This document shows positions 1 to 10,741 of a DNA stretch of 64,000 nucleotides, piece after piece. The stretch comes from Deinandra increscens subsp. villosa (taxonomy: Eukaryota; Streptophyta; Magnoliopsida; Asterales; Asteraceae). Each line of letters starts with the position of its first letter. The stretch's first letter is position 1. The stretch lies in the NCBI GenBank assembly GCA_039602395.1, contig JBCNJP010000023.1, positions 89,924,177 through 89,988,176 of the forward strand, written 5' to 3'. The notes below the pieces were generated by a model. That model had not been told where the DNA came from and searched no databases. It worked only from the letters and a program-made list of their open reading frames with translations. A program made the position numbers and the translations under genes.

Positions 1-664
1 ACTATCACTAAGCCAACTATACCACTTTATCCTACTGTCACACCATATCCTGCATCGCACATTTTTCAACTTTAAAGTTTCACACCACTACGGATAACCT
101 AACGTGATGTAGTTCAATCTTAGAAAACTAATGCATCGTGCATGTGTTCAAACAAATAATCGATCCTAGGTAATAGAAACGTAATGTTTATTATTACTTT
201 ATTATAATGTGTGTAATTATAGTAACCTATAAATATTTTATAACTTGATATGAATAGTACTAGGTCGTGATTAGGTTATGCGTCTCTAGTGCTGTTAGAC
301 ATCACATGGCTTGTAACTGTATTTAATATTGCTTTACTGATTTCAATGCCGAGTTTGGCATACATGAATACGCGAGTCACTTCAGCCTCCTAAGGTCTTT
401 AACTACTTTAATATTGCTTTCCTGCTTTTAATAAGTGTGAAAGTTTATCACGCATGATGTGATGTGATGATAAAAAAAATGTTCGGTGGGTAAGTATAAT
501 AGTATAAATAGTTGTGTGAATAAGGTGTAATTTCCTATGTGGTGGAGAAGAAAAAGAAAAAAAAAGAGAGAGAAAAACCAAATCAAGAGTCACTCCCATT
601 ATTTGGACTCACGGAGCAAGGACGAAAACACCAAAGGCCCAGTGTGGCTTAGAGGTGAACATCT
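1..664. other. Intergenic DNA upstream of NUP214 copy A
   Basis: This is AT-rich DNA with no convincing coding frame. The same sequence follows the epsin gene at 16431-17095, so in copy B it is the epsin-to-NUP214 spacer. I recognise no transposon termini in it. Confidence 0.6.
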
Positions 665-1034
665 TAACCGGTTACACGACCGGTTATGCAAAAAAAAATC
701 GAACCCGGTTAGAAAAAAAACCGGTTACAAATGAAACCGGTTAGGTTAGAACCCGGCCCGGCGGTTACAATCCGGTTCCACCTCCTTGCTCATGAACCGG
801 TTACAAAACCGGTTATTCTCTAACCGATTATGAAAAAAACCGGTAAAAACCGATGAAAAACCGGTTAACCGGTCTCTAACCGGTCACACCAGTTACAAAC
901 CAATTACACATATTTTATGAAAAACCGGTTCCTAACCTAACCGGTTTCTAGCATAACCTGTTTGACTAGTCAACGGTTCTAACTGAAACCGGTTTCTAAC
1001 CGTAACCGGTTAGGAAAAAAAAACCGGACCGGCA
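665..1034. promoter_or_regulatory. AACCGGTT-type palindrome array upstream of NUP214 (copy A)
   Basis: About 370 bp contain at least 14 ACCGGT hexamers, many as full AACCGGTT palindromes, plus degenerate versions such as CCCGGTTA, AACCGATT and AACCGTAACC. Spacers are irregular and often A-rich. The array ends about 170 bp before the NUP214 ATG, so it occupies the proximal promoter or the 5' leader. The core resembles plant MYB sites (AACNG/CNGTT type). A role in transcription is inference. It could instead be a degenerate simple repeat or a decayed element. Confidence 0.5.
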
Positions 1035-1206
1035 ACGTTGCTTCGTAACCAAAACCGTTCATCGGGTATTCGGGTGCTTCTGCTCCCTCTCCACGCAGAA
1101 CTTCTAGGTTTTCACCATACACACTTCCCGCCCAAAACCCCTCTCATCCTCAAACTCGCCAGAGGCTTTGAACATTTGATCCCTCAAGCTACCAGGCATA
1201 GCATCA

Positions 1207-4200
1207 ATGGCGGAAACCGAAGCTCCTGATTCCAGTACAAATGTTGTCAGAGTTACGGAAGAAATCGACGGAGATCAAATTCCTTCCAGGAACTACCGTT
1301 TTAGTGTAATCGGCGAACCCGTTCCCATCACGTCGGATGCCGATTTCAAATTCGATCTGGAAAACCTTCCGTCTCGTCCCCTGGCAGTCTCGGAACGCTT
1401 TGAAGTCGTTTTTGTTGCACATTCGTCTGGTTAGGGCTCTTTCTCGTGTGGTTTTGTTTGTATTTTTATCATTTTGATGATAGTTAGGGCTGCGTGTTAC
1501 ATTTGTCGAGTACTTTCACTTTCATGATATTCGTTGTCACTCTTACTTCCTCGATTGAATTATTAGGGCTTATGGACAGTGTTTCAATGCGAGTTTACTG
1601 TAATAAGAGGTAGTAGAATTGTTGTGTTACTGATTGTTACTCATTCAGTTTTTTAAAAGGGGAAGAAAGACGAAATATACGCATTTTCTGCTTAGAATGA
1701 ATTGATTCTGTAAATTTTCAGCAAAGTGATATAAGGATGATCTTATAACACAAACTACACAATTGAAAAACAACTGTGTTACATTTGTAACAAAATTCAT
1801 ATGCATAATGCATTAAATATTTCTGAAGGGAACATATATGAAAACCTGTTGTTGGTTTCTGTAATATTTCTTCATTTGGTTGCTGGTAGGATTTTCTGTG
1901 GTGAGGATGAAAGACGTTATGGATGCAGCAGAAGAGTTGAAAAATGGAGTTGAGAGTTCTTGTATACAGGAGCTGAGTGTTGTGAATGTTTCTCTTGGAA
2001 ATGTTTCTATATTGGCATTATCTGCGGACTCTTCAATGCTTGCTGCCTCTGATGGATTGAATCTTTATTTTTTCTCGGTTGATGGTCTTCTTAATATGGT
2101 TTGTGCTTCTTTTGTTATTTCATTAACTAGCTGTATAGTCATCGAAGTTGGTGTATTCATACATTAATCAGCACATAAGGTCTTATATCAATGTAACACA
2201 TCTGATTGCTCACTTATTGAAGTTGGATTATTGCTCAATCCTTGACATCAAAACGCATACACTAGACCAAATGCTGAAATGTGAACCAATAATTATGTTG
2301 TTCAAAAATTTATGCAATGCCACTGTGAATAAAGGATCTGTTTTGATTTGGCTATATCGTTAATTTCTAGGATCATGAGCCGTCTTACTCCAAATCACTC
2401 AGTGGCTCAAGTTGCATCAAAGATATGCAGTGGAGTCCTCAATTGGAGGACCAGTATGTTGTTCTTACACGTGATGGTAGTTTATACCGAGGAGCTGGCC
2501 AAGGCGATCTTAATCATGTTATGGACAATGTTGACGCTGGTAAATTACATATTTTCGGTTGTGCAAAAATGGAATTGCAAATTTCTTCCGTTATTTCTAA
2601 ACTGTGTTTTTGCTTGTCTAGTTAATTGGAGCATGAATGGCAAATTCCTTGCTGTGGCAAAATATGATTTTTTAAGCATTTTATCACCAAAATTTGAAGA
2701 AAAGTTGCGGATAAAGCTACTGTTTGATTCATTGGTCGATGATGATCCGAATTGTGTTGTAAAAGGTATATTAGTATCCAAATCTTGATTACTCTAAACC
2801 GATAAACTTTTATGCATGTGATATGCATCTATATAACATGTTTTTGATCAATGTTATGCCCAATTCCATATGTTTTTGATTTGTTGGAATGGTAAACAAG
2901 GTTGGTTCAACAAGTGGGGTGGGAGAGGTAGTTGCGTGAGTGGATGATGGATGGAATGGGACATGTTGTTTAGTGTTCGGACGAAGATTAGGAGGATGCT
3001 TATGAGTAGGTGGGTTTGGTGATGCTGAGAGGAGGTCAAAGTTTCGGATACGTCTGTGTGTTTGAAGTGAAGGTGGTATTAGGTTATATGGTGTCAAGGT
3101 TGATGACTTAGAAACGGGCAAGGATTGATTGGTATTAGCTATACTTTTTGATTTACCCATTTGACTTGTTAGATATAAACATAACCCGAATAACTCTTTC
3201 ACAAGCACCTTTAGTTAAAATTATTCCTCATCAAATAGGTGAACTTGGTTTACGACATTTGTTAATGTGTATAGCATGTAATGGTTGTATTCTGTTTCTT
3301 GAGTTTGTGCTTACAAGTTAAGATGGAACCTGAAGCAGTGAAGTGTCTTTGTTCTTTCTTTACAGTTGATTCTGTCAGGTGGGTCCGTCCAGATTGCATC
3401 ATGTTAGGATGTTATTGTCTGAGTGCTGATGGGAAGGAGGAGAATAACCTTATTCAACTCGTCAGTGTTCAAGATGGCAAAATCACAAATGTAAGCAAAC
3501 ACATCTCGAATAGGGGGATAGATTAGTGTCTTGACCCTTTTATGATTCACTTATTTTTTTATTAGTGTTTAGGTTTTCATTTTGATCATTCAAATCTCTT
3601 GCGAGTTTATTTGAGTAAAAATCAATTTAGATTTGTGCTGATTAAACAAATTTGTTGTCTTGCAGCCCTCTTCTAGTCCAGTAGCATTGAACTTTCATGA
3701 TGCGTTCCTTGCCATAAATGAAGATGACATTCCATCTGGAACTGGACCCTACACACTCATTAGTTACTTGGATGAATTGTATGTTATTTACCTCTTTAGT
3801 ATATATGATTCTTTCAAAATAATGTTTACGCCATTTTGAGCGTACCCGATGTTTTAGAAATCCTTCTGTTTATGTGTTCTATGTGAGGCAGATGGGTAGT
3901 TGTTTGATGTATCAAACATGCAAAATGGGTTTGGGCGACCCTTCTGAATAAAATGATTTAGGAGGTTGTATGCATTAATAATGCACTTTGGGCGACCCTG
4001 ACCCGGTTGACCCTTTTGACTGTTTTAGCTATTTTATTGTCTTTTGACCCCTTAGAAATAAAACCGAACCCAAATCACAACCCGTTCATAAATAACTGTT
4101 GATTTTTCAGTTTAAGTTTTCTTGGACACCCTCATGCTTCTTGTTACATACATGATATCTTGGGCTCATGCATATATGCAATTTGCTTCTTTCATGTGCA

Positions 4201-7200
4201 GAAATTGATAGTATTTTACTCGACTTTTACATGACTATGCTGATTTAAATCAGTAACATTTCCTACACTTGGCCAATTATGTTTTAAGACGACATGGCTA
4301 GAGGTTTGACCGTTTGAGAGATTATAGATTAAAGTATGAATTAATGATTCAATGCTTACTGATCATCTTTTTGGAATACATTTTGTTATTATATCAGCAT
4401 TCTCTGCATGATTTCTGTAGGAATGTGCTAATTCTAAGGTCGTGTTTATTTGGTTGGTTTGGCTGTATGGGTTGGATTCAGTCTTTCGTTATCGTGAATG
4501 GGTTAATAAATTGAGTCCCAAACTCACAAATCGGGGATGATCTATACCCAACAAGGGGACTGGGTTTACATAGTTATCTTCATTCCTATTCCATCCTATG
4601 GTTATTCACACACATGTATACCTCCAGTCATTTTTAACAAACCTAACACATCCTAATTTTTTTTATAAACCGTCTCAGTGAGCTTGCGTTTGTTGCTAAT
4701 AAGAAGAACACAAATCAACACATTGTGCTATTTAATTGGTCGGAAAACGGAGCTGCAATGATAGATATTGAGGTTGACTCATGGGTGCCAACAATTAATC
4801 TTCAAGGTAAAATTGGCATCTGCTGTTCATTTTGATTAGTATATATATTTAATTATCGTTCTTATTTGAAGCTGCTTTCTGCATCAGTTCACAATGATGC
4901 TGATAATATGATACTGGGGCTCGCCATCAACAAAGATTACAAGGATGAGAATACTAGACTCGAGTGTGGGGAAATAGATAAACAAGTTTCACCTTGTTGC
5001 ATACTTATGTGTGTTACTGTTGATGGAAGATTGTGTATGTTCCATTTTGCCAGGTATTTCTCATTTTTCTGATTTTAACATGCCCTTTTTAGCTTGTTTG
5101 ATGTGTAGCTTAACTACATAATACTTAGTAGGTAGAGGGTGGCAAAAGGGCAGGCTGGGTTGTTACGAGTCGAGGTTGACCCACTAACAATTATCTGTCC
5201 AATTTTTTTTCCGAATAGTTATTGCTCTAATTAGATAAAAAACATTGCCACAATAATATTTTGAATAAAGCAATTAAATTAGACTTTGGTGACGCTCAAC
5301 CTGTTTGATCTGTTAACAGTGTAGCTATTTTACTTGAATTAATTCGTTTTAAACGAAGCACAATTCAAACCAACCCATTTGTCAATAGACGTGCCGGAAC
5401 CAGTACATCTACCTCTAGTATATTTTAACTTAGAGTCTTTTATGTAGTGCGATAGGTCCGTCAGCTTCGCCAGAGGTTTTTAATTCTGTTTTTGATGACG
5501 AAGAGGAGTCTCCTGTCCTCGTTTCTGAGCATCCGGCTATAAACATTGTTAACAATGAGAAGCGAATTGGGGATCAAGATCTTCAGAAAGTCAAAATCAA
5601 TGACCAGAAAGTCAATGAACCAAGTGGTACACAACAAGATGTTCCTACTGTAAAGCCAAATTTTGGTGGGTATGAAGGGCAGTCACTTTCTTTGCAGAAG
5701 AAAGAAGGCAGTTTTGAGGCGGCACGGTTTAAAGCATCCGAGCCTGTAAATCCTTTAAATCAAGAAGTCAAAAACAGTGACCAGGAAGTCAAAACCAATG
5801 AACCAATTGGTACACAACAAGATGTTCCTACTGTAAAGCCAAATATTGGTGGGTATGAAGGGCAGTCACTTTCTTTGCAGAAGAAAGAAGGCAGTTTTGA
5901 GGCGGCACGGTTTAAAGCATCCGAGGCTGCAAATCCTTTAAATCAAGAAGTCAAAAGCAGTGACCAGGAAGTCAAAGTCGATGAACCACGTGGTACAGAA
6001 CAAGATGCCCCTACTGTAAAGCCGAATAATGGTAGAGATGAAGGCAGTTTTGAGGTGGCATCGTTTAAAGCATCCGAGCCTTTGAATCCTTCAAATCAAG
6101 AAGTTGCTGCAGTTAAAGATTCAAAATCTGTAAATGATAAAATAAACAAATCACTTTTTGGAGCTTCTACAGAATTACCGGTCAATAAAGGATCATTTGG
6201 TTTGCATGGTTCGTCTGGAACCTTTTTAAGTGGACCACTCTTTTCCTCCAGTGTTTTTGGAGTGCAATCTTCCGCTTCATCTGGAACCTTTTCAAGTGGA
6301 TCACTCTTTCCCTCTAACGTTTTTGGAGTGCAATCTTCCGCTTCATCAGGATCATTTTCTAGTGGAGGCATGTTTTCCTCTAACGTTTTTGGAGAGCAAT
6401 CTTCCGCTTCATCAGGATCATTTTCTAGTGGAGGCATGTTTTCTTCTAGAAGTTCTGATATGAAAACTCTCAAATCATCTCATGCTGCTGTCCAAGAAAA
6501 GCAACATGATACCACTTCAGGGACCACACAGTTTCCTTCTGGTCCTTCATTTTCTAGTGGAGGCATGATTTCCTCTAACGTTTTTGGAGTGCAATCTTCC
6601 GCTTCATCAGGATCGTTTTCTAGTGGAGGCATGTTTTCTTCTAGAAGTTCTGATATGAAAACTCACCAATCATCTCATGCTGCTGTCCAAGAAAAGCAAC
6701 ATGATACCACTTCAGGAACCACACAGTTTCCTTCTGGTCCTCAGAAATTTTCATTTTCCAAGACGGCAACTGGGTCATCAACTTTGAGCAATCTGCTTCC
6801 CCAGGGGGCTTCGACTGGAGCTGCATTTGCCAAATCAATGCCTGTTGTTTCTAATGCACGACCGAGTCCAGCAAAATCTTTTGACTTCAAATTTCCAGAT
6901 AAGGGTAATCTTAAAAATCAAACTTCTTCAAGGCTATTAAGTACCGAGGCAAATCTTTCTGAACAACATAGTGTAAGTAATCTTCAACTTCTTTAAATTT
7001 AGCTTTCAGTTATTGTTTTTTTTATATTTCCTCAATATTTCTTTAAGTCGTTTACCATCTTCTCAATTTCCAACTCATTCAAATGGTTTTATTCTTCACG
7101 TATGTTTGTATACTCACAGTTATTTTGGATTTAAATGTTTTTATTCATCCAGGTTGAAGAAATGGCGAAAGAACTAGATGCTCTGTTGGATTCTATTGAA

Positions 7201-8984
7201 GAACCAGGTGGTTTCTATCATGCTTCCCTTACTGCCCATAAACAATCTGTTGCAGAACTAGAAGAAGGCATTTTGGTACTTTCAGATAGATGCCGAAAAT
7301 GGACAGTGAGTTCCTTCATCTTCTTCCTTATCTTATGTCTGTTTTAATGTTTGTTCTTTAGCTTTTGTATGAACGTCACTTCTATATTTTTGTTGCTTTG
7401 CATTTTTATATGTTTTACCGGAGATGAACCCAATCTATCAAAATACATGGCGTTGGCATTGTAATATGTGATCTGTAATCTAATTTGATTTTCTGTTGTC
7501 TGAGAAAGTTGTCATACTAACCTTGTAGGACAAAATGCATCAAGGGTTTGAAGAGGTTCAACTTCTTCTTGACAAGACAGTTCAAGGTACATCAAGTTTA
7601 TACCAAGTTGATTTTTTTTATAAAAAATCTTTATCTGTGCCTCTGTGGTCATTTACATCACCAAATTCTATGCTTTTTTTGGTTATCTTATTCATTTATC
7701 AGCTGCTTATTTCTTTTTGAAGTTTTGGCAAGGAAAATATATATAGAAGCGATTGTGAAGCAGGCTACAGACAGTCAATACTTGGATATTTGGAATCGCC
7801 AGAAGCTGAGCTCTGAATTGGATATGAAGCGTAGACACATATTAGAGATAAATCAGGTATCTAATTGTTTTTTACTAATTTTTTTGTTCAATTTGGATGA
7901 CACATGTCATAACAACAGTTTCGTATGTCAGAATTTGACAAGCCAGCTAATAGAACTTGAGAGGCATCTAAACACCCTCGAGCTTCAAAGATTTGGTGAT
8001 AAAAGTGATACCCAAATGAACCGTAAAGCTTCCCATATGAAACATAATCCTCCAAGGTATGAAATTTCATTTTTCTACATTTAATCTAATTTACCGATGA
8101 AGTTTGATCTCAATGAAAAGAATGCTGTTTTGCAGGCACATTCAGTCTCTACACAGCTTACACAACACAATGAATGCACAGTTAACAGCTGCAGAGAAAC
8201 TTTCTGAATGTCTTTCAAAGCAAATGGCGGTGCTTAACATAGAGTCTGAACCTGTGAAGAAGCAGAATGTGAAAAAGGAGTTATTTGACACAATTGGAAT
8301 CTCATATGATGATACCACTTTCAGTTCTCCAGGTCAAGAAAAAACTCGATCAATCCCACCAAAAAGTCAAAAACTAATCTCTTCATATTCATCCACTGTT
8401 AATACGTCTCTGAAGAAAAGTCAACAAGGTGCTGTAAAGAGTTCTGAACCAGAAACAGCAAGAAGGCGCATAAACTCTCTAGACAAGGCAAGCTTTTTGT
8501 ACCTAGCTGTGCTTTAAATTCTGGCAACATTTCTTAGGTTGTTTTGTTAAACGTTGTAATTCAACCTCACAAACGTCATTACAGAGTTGGGCTGGCATCG
8601 AACCTCCAAAAACAACCGTAAAAAGGATGCTTTTGCAGGACCGTCAGATTAGTCCTGCCAGATTATCTTTACCAGCGGCTACACCAAAACTTAACAGTAG
8701 ACTGTTTGAACGCTCGGTGGTTTCTCATGATATTCCACATGGTGCCTTGAATATGTCTCAAATCAGAGGTAAAGACACCTTTGTTTAAATTTATTATTAT
8801 GCAATAATATTTGTTTTATCCTTAATATTGTTATTATTATTATTACTATTATTACTATTATTATTATTATATATTATTATTATGTTGATCTACAGGCAAC
8901 CAGGATGTACAGATAAAAAGAAATTCTGAGGGAGAATCGAATTCCTCACTCTGGGGTAACTATCGTTCAGATTCATTAAGTTCT
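1207..8984 (+). CDS. NUP214: Nucleoporin NUP214/LNO1, copy A, truncated by gap
   Basis: This is the first 16 coding exons of the nuclear-pore protein described in full at 17638-27787. Exons: 1207-1429, 1890-2098, 2371-2539, 2622-2765, 3318-3490, 3666-3778, 4679-4806, 4888-5053, 5448-6972, 7153-7305, 7529-7586, 7723-7856, 7932-8056, 8136-8487, 8585-8768 and 8896-8984. About 1315 codons are present: the beta-propeller, the first FG region and the coiled coils. Exon 16 is cut at 8984 by a run of N, and the sequence resuming after the gap is not NUP214. Phases are consistent throughout and I saw no frameshift or stop, so the break is an assembly edge, not visible decay. Whether this copy exists as a separate locus is doubtful. 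Confidence 0.85.
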
Positions 8985-9484
8985 NNNNNNNNNNNNNNNN
9001 NNNNNNNNNNNNNNNNNNNNNNNNNNNNNNNNNNNNNNNNNNNNNNNNNNNNNNNNNNNNNNNNNNNNNNNNNNNNNNNNNNNNNNNNNNNNNNNNNNNN
9101 NNNNNNNNNNNNNNNNNNNNNNNNNNNNNNNNNNNNNNNNNNNNNNNNNNNNNNNNNNNNNNNNNNNNNNNNNNNNNNNNNNNNNNNNNNNNNNNNNNNN
9201 NNNNNNNNNNNNNNNNNNNNNNNNNNNNNNNNNNNNNNNNNNNNNNNNNNNNNNNNNNNNNNNNNNNNNNNNNNNNNNNNNNNNNNNNNNNNNNNNNNNN
9301 NNNNNNNNNNNNNNNNNNNNNNNNNNNNNNNNNNNNNNNNNNNNNNNNNNNNNNNNNNNNNNNNNNNNNNNNNNNNNNNNNNNNNNNNNNNNNNNNNNNN
9401 NNNNNNNNNNNNNNNNNNNNNNNNNNNNNNNNNNNNNNNNNNNNNNNNNNNNNNNNNNNNNNNNNNNNNNNNNNNNNNNNNNNN
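8985..9484. other. Assembly gap (500 N)
   Basis: Exactly 500 N, the same length as the gap at 52862-53361. This indicates a placeholder of unknown true size. It separates the broken NUP214 copy A from the epsin upstream region. Confidence 0.98.
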
Positions 9485-9929
9485 TGTATATGCTTAAAAG
9501 AATTTTATTATTTCTTATACGTTTATGTTTAAACTTAGCTTGAAAATATAACAACACCTATATACAAAGTTATTAATGTTAATTATATTACTTTTTAAGA
9601 TATCTCGTGTATACACGAATTGGTATAGCTAATTAGATAAATATAAAAACCCGTATTATTTTTATTTATTTAGAAAATAATAATTTCGAAAGAAAAAGAA
9701 CTAGACGGGAAAGGTCACCAGCCACCATCCACCATCCACCATCCACCATCCACCATCAAAGACTTGCTACATGCCACCTAGAAATTACCTTTTATAAAAA
9801 GAAAATTATACAAAGAAACTCTTTTTATTCAAAGAATTCAATTCTTGACCAAAAATACACGAATCCCACAAATTTCTCCGTATAATTTCTGCTGACGCCC
9901 CTAAATTGTTGCACAGACAGACTGCCACC
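9485..9929. other. Intergenic DNA upstream of epsin
   Basis: AT-rich sequence with no coding frame. It holds the 7-bp tandem repeat listed separately and presumably the distal part of the epsin promoter. I see no transposon ends. Confidence 0.5.
9722..9756. repeat. CCACCAT 7-mer tandem repeat, 5 units
   Basis: Five consecutive perfect CCACCAT units lie about 1 kb upstream of the epsin ATG. This is a small minisatellite that could vary in length between individuals. Confidence 0.85.
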
Positions 9930-10741
9930 GAATCATCTACCTGTTCCCATTCATCTGTACGATCCAATTTCCAATTTCAACTCAACTAGTCAGGATTACC
10001 TGCCCCATTGACTCTAATTTTGATTTGTTCGTTCCTCTGACCGATTTCATCAGATCTGCCCTCTTCAATTTCACCAGGTTTGATTGATTGATTGATTCCT
10101 TTGTTCCATTTTCGTCGATTGATCCTGTTCTTCTTTCAGATCTCGTTTTGCTGTTTGAATTTCTGTTGAAAATTCAACAATTTTTGATCTTGTGTATTGG
10201 GTATTTGACCAATTTGTAGCTTATATACTGATTCATCATTTCATCCTAATGGGTTTTGGATTTTCATTTGTGTAGTAATTTTCTTTTGGGTTTAGTGTTT
10301 TAGGGTTTTGATTATTATCATCAGAATTGAGGTGGGTGTGGGAGTTTAATCATTCATCATGCTATATGTGTTTGTATATATCTGAAGATATATAAAATTT
10401 GTGTGACTGTTATTTTACATTGAATATCAAAGGAAAAAAAAAACATCCAATAAAATCTCATTTATAGCAAAATTAAAGGTAGGGTCTAAGGAGTGTAGGA
10501 TGGAACAAACAAACAAACTTACCTAGTAAAATTTCGAACAGGCGGTATGGTGGCAAACCTTCGGTTAACATGTCAAAGTTTAGTTTCGAGATGACACGAT
10601 AACGAACTAACATATAACATAAAATGTGGTACATGGACATGTATGCTCAAAAAATTAGGAAAATTGTTAATTTTAGGCATTCGTTTTGATGTGAATATTG
10701 ATTGTTTCAGTTAGAGAGGATTTGCATTGTTCTTGGTGACA
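9930..10741 (+). promoter_or_regulatory. Epsin 5' leader with inferred leader intron
   Basis: A CT-rich leader runs to about 10077. It is followed by a plausible GT donor at 10078 and a TTTCAG acceptor ending at 10710, giving a ~633-bp intron. A short 31-nt non-coding exon then ends at the ATG at 10742. 5'-leader introns are common in plant housekeeping genes. The transcription start and this intron are inferred from splice-site appearance only. Confidence 0.45.

Larger units (their letters stand above)
1..8984 (+). repeat. Copy A of a ~9-kb near-identical duplication
   Basis: This stretch is repeated at 16431-25415. The offset is 16430 up to an A-tract near 551-560 and 16431 afterwards, because copy B has one extra A there. 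The only other difference I noticed is one A/T substitution (about 827 versus 17257). All long reading frames of the two copies translate identically. The copy starts at or before the window edge and stops abruptly at a 500-N gap in the middle of a NUP214 exon. Near-zero divergence even in introns and microsatellites favours an unmerged haplotype or contig overlap over an old duplication, but a very recent tandem duplication cannot be excluded from sequence alone. Confidence 0.95.

Noticed and set aside
2810..3208. Minus-strand 132-codon open frame in NUP214 intron 4
   Set aside because: Low-complexity Pro/Thr/His composition, no recognisable domain, and intronic. The + strand CDS reads through with normal splicing.
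6096..6473. Minus-strand open frame of ~125 codons with acidic repeats
   Set aside because: It is antisense to the FG repeats of NUP214 exon 9 (also 22527-22904). Its repeats simply mirror the coding repeats.
8976..9557. Open frame spanning the first gap
   Set aside because: It consists almost entirely of N. The same applies to + frames over 52862-53361.
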